This document shows positions 9,829 through 21,194 of a DNA stretch of 64,000 nucleotides, in pieces. The first letter of the stretch is position 1; each line of letters opens with the position of its first letter. A program made the translations under genes and the position numbers. The DNA is from Agaricus subrufescens (Eukaryota > Basidiomycota > Agaricomycetes > Agaricales > Agaricaceae), in assembly GCA_029945375.1 (NCBI GenBank), contig CM057063.1:1302001-1366000 (forward strand), in the 5' to 3' direction. The notes below the pieces were generated by a model. It did no database searches, was not told the origin of the DNA, and saw only the letters and a list, made by a program, of their open reading frames with translations.

Positions 9829-12684
9829 ATGGTGCCGGTGCCTCTCATACCGTTGCCACTTCTACACACCCTTTCCCTCTGCAAGAGATTGAAAGTCTTC
9901 CTGTCATGCTTCATTCTAGGTAGCATTCGTACGTTAGCTTCAAGCCCTGGGCGGATTGCTAGAGTGAAAGCCTACTTTCGCGCGCTTAATTGGTGCTCTC
10001 GCGCATTGAAGAAGTTGCTCAAGCAATTTCAGGCTCACGGGTTCCTTTCGATGCCAAATCTGTCTGCACACGACTTGAACGCTGACGGTCCATACAACTT
10101 GCTTTGCTCGAGTCTACCTCTGGAACTTCAACCGCCAATTCACGCTGTAGAATCAGACCCCGCGTCCGGGGAGCCCGGGTGCCAGGCAGAATCCGCTCCT
10201 CCTTTCATTCACGACGTATTTCATGGAGCAGACATAGAGCAGTCAGCTGGCGCTACACCCCAATCTCCTCCCTATATCGCACCCGGATTCAACACGATCG
10301 GAAAATTTTCACCTGTGAGAGCATTCCTTTGCCCATGCTGTTCGTGCCTAACACCACTCAGGTATTTGAGATATATGGTATGACAGCACTCCAACTCGCT
10401 CCTCCAAGACGCCCTATCCCCAAAAAGTGCGAGCGCTCCTCCACCCATGGTCCTACCCTTTATAATCAGGTTTTCTGAAGGGGTCCTCTCGATACCAATA
10501 GGATATATAGCCATCCAAGGATGACGTCAGTAACACAATACGCTTCACTAAGAAGAGCCAACCCACATGATCCTATATAGACCTGAAAATGCGGCTTTAG
10601 GGATTATACCGGCCTATACCACAGATTATACTGGGTGAGGCTGTTTGTCCATGCAAAATTTCTGACAGTGTCAAATGCGGTCAATACTTATATTTGGATA
10701 GGAAAGCTGATGGCATACCCGGTTGGAAAGAGTTTTGCCATCCACGGGGCACAATATATTTCCATCATGCAGAAAAGGTAGACATTTTGTTGACATTTGA
10801 TTAATTATCCTCTTCCTCAGTACATGGGCAGAATGTTGTAACGAATGTGAATATCTTCAACAAGGATAATCTCACATACGTCGAAGAAACCATCGCACAA
10901 GTGTTCCTCAGGGTCGATCATGACGCTGATATGCCTCGTGACAAACAACTTGTAATTGATATGCAGCAGGGAGAGCGTAGGGTCGGCTACTATTTTGCGA
11001 GCCTCCACAGGCGATGTTTATTCTGGACTAAAGAGGGCATTATCGAATTGCCCGAGTGTTCCCCTAACCTCCAGTCATACACGCACATTGGTACAGTCTC
11101 TTTCTCTGCGATGATCGTATTGAAAGTTATTGTAGAGCCTGATCAGGTAATATGCATGAACAACAATTCTGGTAAAGCATTCTATTTGCATGCGTAAGTC
11201 TTTTCCAAGCATGACTCGAGCTTCGTTAACCGGTGGAAATGACTTTCAGGTATCCGTCTCCAAAACGTTCATATTCCAGGTACCACTACCAACAATTCCC
11301 TCATGTTCAGACCTCTTCCCTTCAGCTTGTCAGAGAGGCTAAGGGCCTACTAGCGTTCTTGGCAGCGGGCAAGTGCCTTCATGTCTTTGTCCGATCAAAG
11401 TCTCATCCTAGCGATCAGAGCGGATTTTCGATGGTAAGACAGTAGTATCATGGAATGCCGAGGAAATCGATACAATGACAAGCATTATTCATTCCGTTCC
11501 CGATGAGGTAATGGAAGAAAAGGGTGATGCTTGCTTTGAAGCTGCTCATTATCGCTATGTAGCTGGTAAGTTATCACATTAAACCGTGGAAAGGATGACA
11601 ATAAATATGGACAGGTGGCCTCATGTTTTTTTATGGTAAATAAAAATTGCTCACTTGTCCCTTTGTGTTGTGACTCTATAATCTCCTCAGCAATCCATAA
11701 ATTCAGAAATTATCACGGACTACCGAATGCACGATATCTTCGCGACCAATTCATGTTCGAGGATACCGGTGTTCACTCTCGAATGAACGTCATCCCACTC
11801 ATCTCCCCAGCCCTCTTCTACACCCCTACCAAATACTTACGCTTGCTCGAGACCATCATCAGCGAGAAAATGATCTTCTTCGAAGCGTGGCGCAAATTTG
11901 TGACAGAGTTGCATCAAGAGTGGAATGGGCTCGCTATTTTTGTTCGTCGCTGATTCAAACAAAACGTTGGGATCCGGTTTTCTGATGGTTTGAACAGGCA
12001 ACTGTGCTGTTGGCCACGAATGTGGCATTCCTGGCTATCCCAAGTGTGGATAACGGTGACCACCCTGAAAAACGCTCGGCAGCCCAGATTTGCAGCTACT
12101 TTTCAATTGTGTTGAGTGTTGGTAGTGTTGCCCTTGGTCAGATTATCTCCCGTTATCACCGTATAAAAGGGTTGGAATACTTGGATGAGCGTGTAAGTCC
12201 CGTTCAATTCAGATTTATAATCAACCACCCATTTGAGGTACTTCTCCAGGTGACGGACAACGCTGAAATTCTATTGGACATCGGTTGCCACAGACTGGCC
12301 ATCATTTATAGTTTGCCGTATGCCATGCTTTGTTGGTCGTAAGTCGATTTAGTTCCTCACGAGGATGTTGACGAACAGCTTTGTAGCGTCATCGCATTCC
12401 TTGTGGCATTCCTGATAATGTGCTTCGATGGCACTACAATACTCGTGCGCTGTTTGATAGGTGTCACATCAGCAATTCTCGTTCTTGTCGTGGTATATTG
12501 CATCTATATAATGCACAACAACACCAAAGAGTGGTCCGCTAAATCTCTTCTCTCCTGGTTTATGCGTAGACGATTTTCCCCCCGAGCTTCGATCCCGCGT
12601 ACGGACCCTGATCCAGTGGAACTTCAAAATCATCCCCTCTCCTGGCCTCCGTTCGTACAGGTTGTACAAGTCGCCGATGCTTGA
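9829..12684 (+). CDS. Uncharacterised WW-like / multi-membrane-segment protein, paralogue 3
   Basis: Third tandem paralogue and structurally the most complete. The ATG at 9829 (MVPVPLIPLPLL) is chosen because the same context starts paralogue 2; the frame upstream has only a GTG. A hydrophobic N-terminal stretch (KVFLSCFILG) precedes a basic region. The intron near 10315-10361 leads to the VFEIYGMTALQL exon. Then follow ENAALGIIPAYT, a WW-like segment (about 10715-10770), NVVTNVNIFNKDN, YYFASLHRRCLFW, an intron after TTCTG at the FW/YHYQQFPH junction, HKFRNYHGLPNA, and C-terminal hydrophobic segments (LATNVAFLAIPS, VAFLIMCF, VLVVVYCIYI). The exact donor after the QLAPPRRPIP exon could not be settled. 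The gene ends 197 bp from the stop of the convergent ACAD gene. Function unknown. Confidence 0.7.
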
Positions 12685-12880
12685 GAATTGAATTTCAAAT
12701 GTCTACTATTAGTAGTCTCTTCCATTTCTAGTTAAATCCGTCGTTGTTTCGTCCTACTTTCAGTATTAAACACCTCTCGGAACTGTTCAAGTCACGGAAT
12801 AAAACAAAGCATTCATTATGATCGTTTCAAATTACTCAAGATACATCGACAAAATCAATAACACGCAACTGATCCCTAAC

Positions 12881-15221
12881 TCACAGTCGAACGTCTCCCG
12901 GCATAGCCCTAAGAGCCTGACGAACACCAAGATCTGCCAAAACATCTTCCGCACCTCCGAGCAGTGCATCAAATGCAATGGTACGATGATAATGCTCAAC
13001 AAACTGACCCATGCCGGTCTGGGTAATACCACGACCACCAAATATCTGTACAGCATCACGAGCAGTATCCTGTGCACACGACGTCGAATAACTCTTCAAA
13101 AACGCAATTTGACCTGCAAGTTTATTCGCTTGCTGTCTGTATGTCTGAAGGGAGAGATATTTCAGTGACCAAGCTGAGAGATAGTTGCATTTTTGACAAA
13201 CTTACCATGTTGCACATTTGATATGTCAAGTTCTCCAACCAGTTCTGAGCACTTTCGGCACGGGAGATCATCTTTGCAATTTTGGAGCGGATCACAGCTT
13301 GAGAGTATAATGGCTTGCCGAAAACCTTTCGTTGTGTCGTCCACCTATATTGAAATGAGCTCAATCTCTTGACTCCTGTCTTTCACAGGCTTACTTAAGG
13401 CACTCCTCAACTAAACCTCGTTCAGCATTAATCCACCTACAAAGAATTAAGGGACATACTGATCATACGCTGACCCCTGGCAGAGGCACAACACATTACC
13501 CATCGCTCATGGTTGAAGTTGCTGTGGCCCGGTATCAAAAACTAGTATGTCGACGTGCCGGGCAGAGACGGAAACGCACCTTAGAATAACAAAAATACCA
13601 CCGCCTTCTTCACCAAGGGTATTTTCAACTGGTACCTTGACGTTGTCGAATGTGATGTAAGCTGTACCGGCAGTTGTCGAGTAACTCGTCTTGATCTGCG
13701 ATGTTTCGACACCAGGCCCTCGTTCTACAAGAATAACAGTGAAACCATCTTCTGTCTTGCAGCCAACAGTGAAATAATCAGCAAATCTGGAAGAAATAGC
13801 AAAGACGTCGGCAAACGGTAATTCAACGGCACCACGTCATGACTCACGTTCCGTTAGTGATCCACTTCTTATTTCCTGTGCAGAGTTATTAGGCATAAAA
13901 CTTATATATAGAAGTCCGAAGAATGTATACCATTTATGATCCAGTGTTTGCCGTCCTCGGTTTTGACAGCGGTTGTCTGAAGACCCATGACATCACTACC
14001 AGCGAACGCCTCAGAGATGGCCAGACAGATGAACTTCTTTCCAGCAAGTACATCTGGAACGACTCGGGCCTTAAGTTCTTCGCTACCAAAGTTGAGCACG
14101 GGAGGAAGGCCTATGACTTTGCCACCGAGAAGACCTATTTATGGATTAATGGGTTCTTGTCCTTGCGACTATAAAGTAAATGAGCGCACCGTCGCCGTAA
14201 CCCCGCAAACTTGCCCTGCTGAGTTCTTGTGTAATGATAAGCTGAGAAACGTGTAAGTACCGAAATAGGTTGGTTGTGTATGAATAAACGAATACCTCAT
14301 GGAAGTAGTCAAATTCTTCAGGTTTCACCACTCCACCCATCAATTTACGACCCAGCAGGTGTTTTCCAGGGCCCATGCGCATAGCGTGTAGTTCAACCTC
14401 TCTGTAAACGAGTTAAGAAACTGTGAAGCGCATTGGATTTGAAACATACGCCATTTTATCAAGGACGCTCTGCGATGGACGTTTTCCGTCTGCTTCTCTT
14501 TCCTAGTTCATTGTTAGTCTTTGGGATTAAGGCGAAATAATATATTTATTTACGAGAGCATCAGGCAACACGATTGTGTCCATGAACTTGCGAATCTGTT
14601 TCTGGAACGCACGGTGATTCTATGACGAAAGCTATAAGAACACGACTTTGAGGCGGGAGAAGTTGGAGGGCGCACATCGCTGTAATAAGGGCTGAAATAT
14701 CCATCTGAAAGCCAGGTTGGCTCTCCATAAGGAACCTTGCTGACGGCTCCAGGTACCCTCCATCGGATAACGCTCTTTTCCCCAGCAATAGTCCCAATCT
14801 TCAGTCTCTGGTAAGGTGCTCGCTCTAATACTTCGTGTCTATGGAGGCTGTAAAATACTTCAGTCGCATCTTGGCCAGCTGATAGGATTGAACGTCAGTG
14901 GGGGAATGCTAGAGAGCGTGATTCGGTTTTGACCCACCAACGTCCGGGTCCAAGAGCACAGAAAGCCCTCCAGGGTGGAATCGCTTGAAGCGGGAGATGT
15001 CATACACGTTGGCGTCGATAATAATCCACTGTAAAGTGTCAAGTTCGGTTATAACGAAGATCGAAGGAGAATGAAGTACTTACTAAGTCGTCGTCAGTGT
15101 TGTGCTAAACAATCCACACCAGTCAGCGTTCTAGGTTCACATCATAAGTGTTACACGTCAAGCATACCTTTGCGACCTCTTCCCTGGTGTACTGTGCTAA
15201 ATCTTTCGCAGGTGTGGCCAT
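12881..15221 (-). CDS. Cytochrome b5-acyl-CoA dehydrogenase fusion, copy 1
   Basis: Predicted flavin acyl-CoA dehydrogenase with an N-terminal cytochrome b5-like heme domain. It would introduce the first double bond of beta-oxidation. The start ATG at 15221 opens MATPAKDLAQYTREEVAK. The b5 domain spans about the first 90 residues, with heme ligands in FHPGG and in SLHRHE. The ACAD part follows: NHRAFQKQIRKF, MRMGPGKHL, GLPPVLNFGS, CLAISEAFAGSDV, GTAYITFDNVKVPVENTLG, FNHERW, AVIRSKIAKMISR and QIFGGRGITQTGMG. All frames join through short GT-AG introns with no break found. The C-terminus is DVRL, not a canonical PTS1, so peroxisomal location is inferred only from the neighbours. Electrons may pass through the b5 domain, which is inference. 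A paralogue lies at 21195-23576 on the other strand. Confidence 0.88.
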
Positions 15222-15468
15222 GATGTGGGGTTAGCTAGGGGGAAGAAGGAATCGTCTTATTTAGAGGTCGGAAGCATGTGATAAACATCTGCTCAATGTG
15301 CTCATTATCATATGAAATCCGAAATCGGCGGCTTCCGATATTCTCCTCGAAATATAATGTGGATGCCATGGTATAACCTTATCACTGGTCCGGTACACAG
15401 GATTGGTGTTATCCAATAGGCACACGCCGCTATTGCGATGTTATAAAAACCGGACCAAGACTACAAAT

Positions 15469-17060
15469 CTACAACTTGGCATTCATATGTGCAGATTTTT
15501 GCGCTTCCCCTCCAAGCGCGCCTTCGAGTGCCAGCCGCCTAATCTCCTTGTTACTCAAGCCAGCTTCTGTCAATAACTCTTCCGCGTGCTGGCCAGGTTG
15601 CAAAACGAGGTCGTTGATATTAAAACCTTCATGGGAGCTCTGTTGGTATTGGCTGTGTCCTCTGACATGTGGATGGAATTCCGGCATAGGCGATGATTCT
15701 AATGCTGCCGTTGCTTCTTGGGGCATGAGTACAGGAACCACGCATGCATCCGTTCCTAACGGTCTAAAATAAAAAGGGATATCATTGAAAAAAAAATCAA
15801 ATGTTACATACCGTGAAATGTTTTGGTCCAATATTCTCGTGTGTTTGTCAGAAAGCCTTGTTCAAAGTAGGATCTCATCCTCGGCCACTCTGTGGCGTCA
15901 GCTTGCACATTGGGCGTCGGCCTCCAGCCACCTTCGAAGTTAAAATCATTCGGGAGGGCTTTGCTGAACCCGTCAATAAATATTTTGAAAAACTGGGGCT
16001 CTAAGCAACCGACGGTCATAAAACCTCCACCTTTGCAGGCATATACGTTGTAGAAAGGTGCACCACCGTCAAGCGTATTGGTCCCGGGCTTTCCTTTTCT
16101 GAATAGAGGCGAGGTAGGGAGAACATGATGAAGTAAAGGGAAAGTGGAGACAAAACGGGCACCACGAACCTACACGGAGGCGGGTAAGCTAAGACACTCA
16201 AATGAAAAGGGCGGGTTTACCATATCCGCGTCGACGACCTGGCCGCGACCGCTTCTTCCGCGTTCGATCAAGGCTAGTAGAATGCCAAGCGCGCACATCA
16301 GCCCACCTCCGGCAAAGTCAGCAAGAATGTTCATCGGGAATCTAGGTGCTCCTGATGAATCCGGGGGCATCATCTGCGAACCAGCACTGATGTAAATCCG
16401 GGGACAAGGGGACAGTAGATAGTTCATTTACCGCGAGAGCACCCGAGAGGGCTATGTAATTCAAATCGTGACCTGTTTTACAAGACATAAAGTCGGTTTC
16501 AGTCACAACGGCTATCAATTGCACTCACCAGCCATGTCTTTATGAGGACCTAGCGAGAAATCTTCAGCGACGTGTTTTACGTGAAATTATCCACAAAACA
16601 TACCCGTCCTTGGAAATCTGTCACACACAAAAGACGGATATTAGCTACTTTCCGGCCAAGTAGAAAAGAAGTTACCCAACAATCCGAGCGTATACGAGCT
16701 TTTCATTTAATCCCTGTCTCTTACCATCCCCGAAGAAGACTTCTGGTCCCAACTCCAGCTTCTCCATGACCCCAGGACGAAACGGATCAATGACCACATC
16801 CGCAGCTGCAATCAACTTTCTCAAAAGGTCTCTTCCGCTTGGAGTCTTGGAGTCGACGACGATGGATCGCTTGCCGCGGGTAAGGATATCAGTAGAGTTG
16901 GTATTAGGTCTGTCGATCCTTGTTACGGAGGCACCATTGTCTGCCAGAATCAAGCCGGCAAAAGGACCTGGAGCTAGGCCGGCGAACTAGGGTACTCAGC
17001 AAGAGGCGGATACAGGCACGACACACTCACTTCGATGACTTTTGTGCCAGCCAAAGCCAT
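15469..17060 (-). CDS. Alpha-methylacyl-CoA racemase (class III CoA-transferase family), PTS1-tailed
   Basis: Predicted racemase interconverting (R)- and (S)-2-methylacyl-CoAs, needed to oxidise branched fatty acyl chains. The start ATG at 17060 ([10 protein letters not shown]) is followed by an intron and [18 protein letters not shown], the typical N-terminus of the family. The residues known as catalytic in the bacterial homologue are visible: His-Asp in GHDLNY (about 16470) and Asp in [10 protein letters not shown] (about 16310-16330). The [11 protein letters not shown] and [14 protein letters not shown] segments are also family hallmarks. The last exon ends in NAKL; AKL is a canonical peroxisomal targeting signal. 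It is followed on the same strand by the cytochrome b5-ACAD gene (its start lies 248 bp beyond the racemase stop). No break was found, though exact borders of the middle exons are approximate. Confidence 0.88.
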
Positions 17061-17103
17061 GGCCTCACGGAATAACAATCATGGGACTCCCGTTGGACAT
17101 GAG

Positions 17104-17511
17104 TTATAAAGTGACAGCTTTGCTCGTGACCACCGAGGGAGGGTCATCTGAATTCAGAACAAGGTTTCTTTCCACCCACATGTCGGTTTGGTAACAGAAT
17201 CGACGCGCCTTACCTGGCTGGTCTTGGCGCTCTTGGTCCCTCTGTCCATCTTTGCCGGCAGCTAGCTTATCGACGACGTCAAGAGCGGTCGGGCGTTCTT
17301 CCAGCACGTACCCCAGAGGACCTATGGCGAGCTAGGAAAGAAAACGTTAAGAAACTTCCTTCAAACGTGTGTACCTGACGGTCTTGACGGTCCGTTGCAC
17401 GCTCCCAGACTGAGCTTCTTAACAGATGACCAGTCGTCTAGAATGACTTCTCCGAATATGGTCGGACCGTGATCAGAGCAAAAAAGTCTTCTTGGGTATT
17501 TAAAACTCGAC
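17104..17511 (-). other. Possible small gene or remnant between racemase and GH79
   Basis: Open segments on the - strand suggest coding: one from the ATG at 17511 (MSSFKYPRRLFCSDHGPT and GEVILDDWSSVKKLSL), one containing PLGYVLEERPTALDVVDK, and a short tail DDPPSVVTSKAVTL ending at 17104. The last two join cleanly through a GT-AG intron. The first cannot be joined to the second in frame with the obvious signals, so the model is incomplete. Not recognised. It could be a small unknown gene, a decayed gene or chance. It overlaps the upstream region of the divergent GH79 gene. Confidence 0.25.
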
Positions 17512-17548
17512 ATGAGACGGACTTTCCTGGTTTCGTGTGCCACATACG

Positions 17549-19716
17549 ATGCGCTCAACATCAGTCGCGGCAACTCTCATCTTCTGTTTCTCACTCCCGA
17601 ATGCCTATGCCAATCTATCACTCCTCAAATTGACCAATGCCCCAACATTACCCCCCGACGCATCTCATTTCCTACACCCGTCTTTGGCCAGCTTCAGCAT
17701 AGAGACTGCGTTTTTCGAAGAATTTTTCGGGAACGTTACTCAACCAAATACTCTCTCTCAGAACCTTCTTGAGGGTCTCAAAACAAGGACTGGTGTACCC
17801 GCCGAAATTCGTATCGGTGGTATCACTGCGGATTCGACTTACTGGAACCCAAATCTTACAGTTGCCTTGTCCAACTTTATCGATCGTAATGGTGCACTTC
17901 AAAATACTACCCTCGGACCACCATTCTGGGACTCGGTGAGATTGCTACCTCAGGGAACAAAAGTTACCATGACTTTGGTGAGCACTTCTATCGTGGTAGG
18001 ATCGAGAGGTGCATGCTTAGCTCGCTATGATAGGACTTGCAAGATCTTGATTTCCGGGGCGCGCTGGCTATGGCGCAAGCTGCTCGGGATGGTTTGGGTG
18101 ACGATCAACTCGTCGAATTCGAAAGTGTGTATCTTAACCAACTTATTCGTATAAATGCCTAACAAAGGCACCAGTCGGAAACGAACCTGACCATTATCTT
18201 TCCTTTAAACCGCAAAACTACTCCATTATCTGGGGTGTAAGCTCGTCACCTATTCCCCTCGATTACGTTCTGACCTTACCAAGACATTCGCCAAAAACAT
18301 AACTGATGAGGTCAAGCTCCCGAATCCATTCTTCCAAATCGCTGCTACCGCTGAGGATCCTTTGTGGCCTTTCAATTCTCCTGGTGCCTCTTCTGCTCTT
18401 GACTGCGTGAGTGCTCTCGCTGCAGGTTCAAATAGAGATGGCGTCGTCAAGTCATGCAGTGAGCATACATATCAGTACAGTGTATGTTTTTCCCCCCAAA
18501 TTTAGGTTGAAACTGGATATAATGTTATTTTTACAGGTTTGCGATGCTCCGAGAATTCCTATTGCGACATTACCCAACCTTGTCAGTAATATGTTATCCT
18601 TATTGAAGAAACAACTGACTTCGTGTTTCAGGTGAACCATACTCGTCTAGCAATGTAAATTCATCGATTTCTTGGCTGTATCTTTCACGTACCTGACTCT
18701 TTGTCGAGGTACCTTGACTTGTGGCAGCCCCGCATCCATTCCGTGCGAGAGCAACTCGGACAACACTCGTTCCTCATTGGAGAGTACAACTCTGTTTCTT
18801 GTTCTGGAAAGGACAATGTGAGCAACACCTTTGGTCAGGCTCTCTGGTTGGTGAGTTGTCGATGCCCGGTTTGGGTGGTATCTCCCATTGAATGCGAGGT
18901 GTTATAGTTGGATACAACTTTATATGCGGCATCTTTGAACATTTCAAGGTACATTTTTTCTCCTTACATGGGACAACATCAAGAATGACACCTACATATT
19001 AGACTGTACCTCCACCAGGGCGGACCGCTCGCGCTTCAAAGCCAAACTCAATTAAACCACGGTGGTAAGGAAACATACATAACGCTGGTATTCTCAATTC
19101 TCATCTTTTAAAGGTCTCAGTTTCTATGATATGTGGTACGTTCTCAACACTACCCGAATGGCGAGATGACATCGATGCTGAATTATATGATAGGTACCCT
19201 GTCCAGAATACTAATGGACCCGTTCAAGTCTTCCCCAGCTACGCAACGTACCTCTTCATCACGGAGACCCTTGGCACCTCGAAGACACTCCAAATATCAA
19301 ACCTGTACCCAGGTCGACAAGCAAATGGATCCAGCATCACAACTGCAATGGGTGATAAATCCTCTGGCCAACTCGTAGCATATGGCTTCTGGGACACCTC
19401 GATCCCCACTTCGTCACACAACTTCCCAACAAAATTAGTCCTGATCAACCTCGAAATCTATAACCAAACGCAAGTTGGGGTGGTACCACGACCGAACTCG
19501 ACATTTGATTTTTCTGGTTTGTTGAGGAATCAGAGCAGGGCTGTGACAGTTAGGAGACTGCAAGCGCCTGGAGCGGATGTGAAGCTTTCAAATGTGACGC
19601 GATGGGCTGGGCAGACTTTTGAGACTGGTCTTGCTCGGGGAAGTGTTGTTGAAGAAACAGTGACAGGTGGAAAGATTGAGGTTCAGGCTTCGGAGGCAGC
19701 TCTAGTCATATTGTAG
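17549..19716 (+). CDS. Secreted glycoside hydrolase family 79 (beta-glucuronidase/heparanase-like)
   Basis: Predicted extracellular glycosidase acting on glucuronic-acid-bearing glycans such as arabinogalactan proteins. The ATG at 17549 gives a signal peptide (MRSTSVAATLIF to about NAYA). Family segments follow: VPAEIRIGGITADSTYW, DLDFRGALAMAQAARDG, then GNEPDHY after an intron, where Glu in GNEPD is the expected acid/base. FLIGEYNSVSC carries the likely nucleophile Glu. After introns come ALWLLDTTLYAASLN, YLHQGGPLALQSQTQLNH and SFYDMWYPVQNTNGPVQ. The C-terminal beta domain includes YLFITETLGTSKTLQISNLY and ends EAALVIL. Two exons are very short, so the region looks broken by eye, but all junctions restore the frame. 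Several N-glycosylation sequons are present. It is convergent with the ML-domain gene. Substrate specificity within GH79 cannot be told from sequence. Confidence 0.85.
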
Positions 19717-20004
19717 CAAAGTCTATGCACCACACCACCGGCTGCATCGGTGTCTTTTGAATGATCTTCTGTGAAGGCCCTAGTATTAGATTGACCGTAA
19801 AAATATCTCATGTATAAAAATATCGGTATTCGAATGCTAGTCGCCGAGGTTACAAAGTATACCTGCCGGGGTGAAAGTTCAACATTCATGACCAAATCAT
19901 ACATTAGGATCATATCTAGCGTGTATACAATCGTTCGAACCGTGACGCAGCATAGCAGCCTATCCTTCGTGGCGCGGGAAATGCGCAGGGACGAAGTTCC
20001 AACG

Positions 20005-20753
20005 TCAGAATGGGCGTTTGAAGAAGTCGACTATAAACTTCAAGCATAGAAGTGGATCATCGTTGACAGTGTAACCCTCGACCGCTACGTTGAATTTGGC
20101 TGCAGTATGTCAGTAACCACAGGACACCCGGCGAACAAGTTGGTACTCACCACGGGGGATCTCTCTTGGTAGAGCGACAGTATGCGTGACCTTGTAAGAG
20201 CCCGGCTCAATGGGGCATTGCACTGATACGTTGGCGTTGCGTCTGTGGGAATTGGCCAGTCAAGGCTGTGAAAAGGGTGAACGGGGAATGAAAGCACATA
20301 CGCTTCTTCGCACACATCAAACGTTTTCGTAAGTAGCTTTATCAGACCGAGTTTAACTGTGACATCTGCATATGCGCCTTCCTTTTTCAATGACGATTGA
20401 GTCGAAGGTCAAGAATGTGGAAACTTTCGTACCTCGATTGTGTCCGTTGCGTAACCTTCTACTGTGAGTGTAAGGTCCTTGCCCGGTTCGGGAGGGTCAG
20501 GTGAAACGGTAAGCGACTTGAGGTGAGCGATATCGGTAGGGCTTCCTATAAGAGATACTGTAAGTATGCAGTCGCCAACAAAAAGCTTGTCGAGAGAACA
20601 CGCACCGCAATCCTCCCAACTCCAACTAGCAGATGTGTGGACAGTGTCGGATGAACCAGACGTAGAGAGAGGAGCCTGGTCCCAGAACGGGGTCGCAGCT
20701 GCACAGGCGACGAGAGAGGTGAGGACAAGAGGAAGCGCCGAGGATACGCGCAT
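20005..20753 (-). CDS. ML-domain (NPC2-like / PG-PI transfer) secreted lipid-binding protein
   Basis: Predicted secreted or vacuolar lipid-transfer protein of the MD-2-related lipid-recognition family. The ATG at 20753 opens a signal peptide (MRVSSALPLVLTSLVACAAA). The WEDCG cysteine starts the ML fold, then DIAHLKSLTVSPDPPEPGK and LTVEGYATDTIE. After introns come EEGAYADVTVKLGLIKLL, TFDVCEEA, VSVQCPIEPGSY, a THTVALPREIPRAKF strand and a C-terminal VDFFKRPF before the stop at 20005. The even set of cysteines fits the disulfides of the fold. Typical family length is about 170 residues, matched here. It is divergent from the cytochrome b5-ACAD at 21195, sharing about 440 bp of upstream DNA. Confidence 0.88.
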
Positions 20754-21194
20754 GGTGGTTGGAAGCTCGAGCGACAACTCGGAACTCCACCTTATAACAG
20801 GTGCCGAAAAAGGAAGCAGGGCTACGTTGATCAAGCAACCTGTCTGCTAGCTACTCCGCTAATTACTAAGTCGCTGGGTTCTCGAGCACGCCTTCCCCAG
20901 TCTACACAAGCACTGGAGTCTCAGCCGGACAGAACTCAGTATGATACGATTTCGGGTGATGTAGCTGGGATGACGTCGAATTTCTGTATTTAGATACATG
21001 TGCTGCTGCAGGATTATCACCTCAGCAGCTTATCGGCCCTTGCGCATTGCCTCTTAAGCTCCGGGTATTCAGCCATGCAGAACCGCACTTGATTGTAGTT
21101 GAGGAAATCACATGCCACAGCCGCCGCCCATCTATTTGTTGGACGCAGTGTCAATGTCTCATCATCGCGCTCTTAAACTCCCCCCTCATCCTTG

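Noticed and set aside
18900..19200. Apparent frame breaks in the GH79 gene
   Set aside because: Short GT-AG introns rejoin every segment in frame, including the LWL/LDTTLY and MW/YPVQ junctions.
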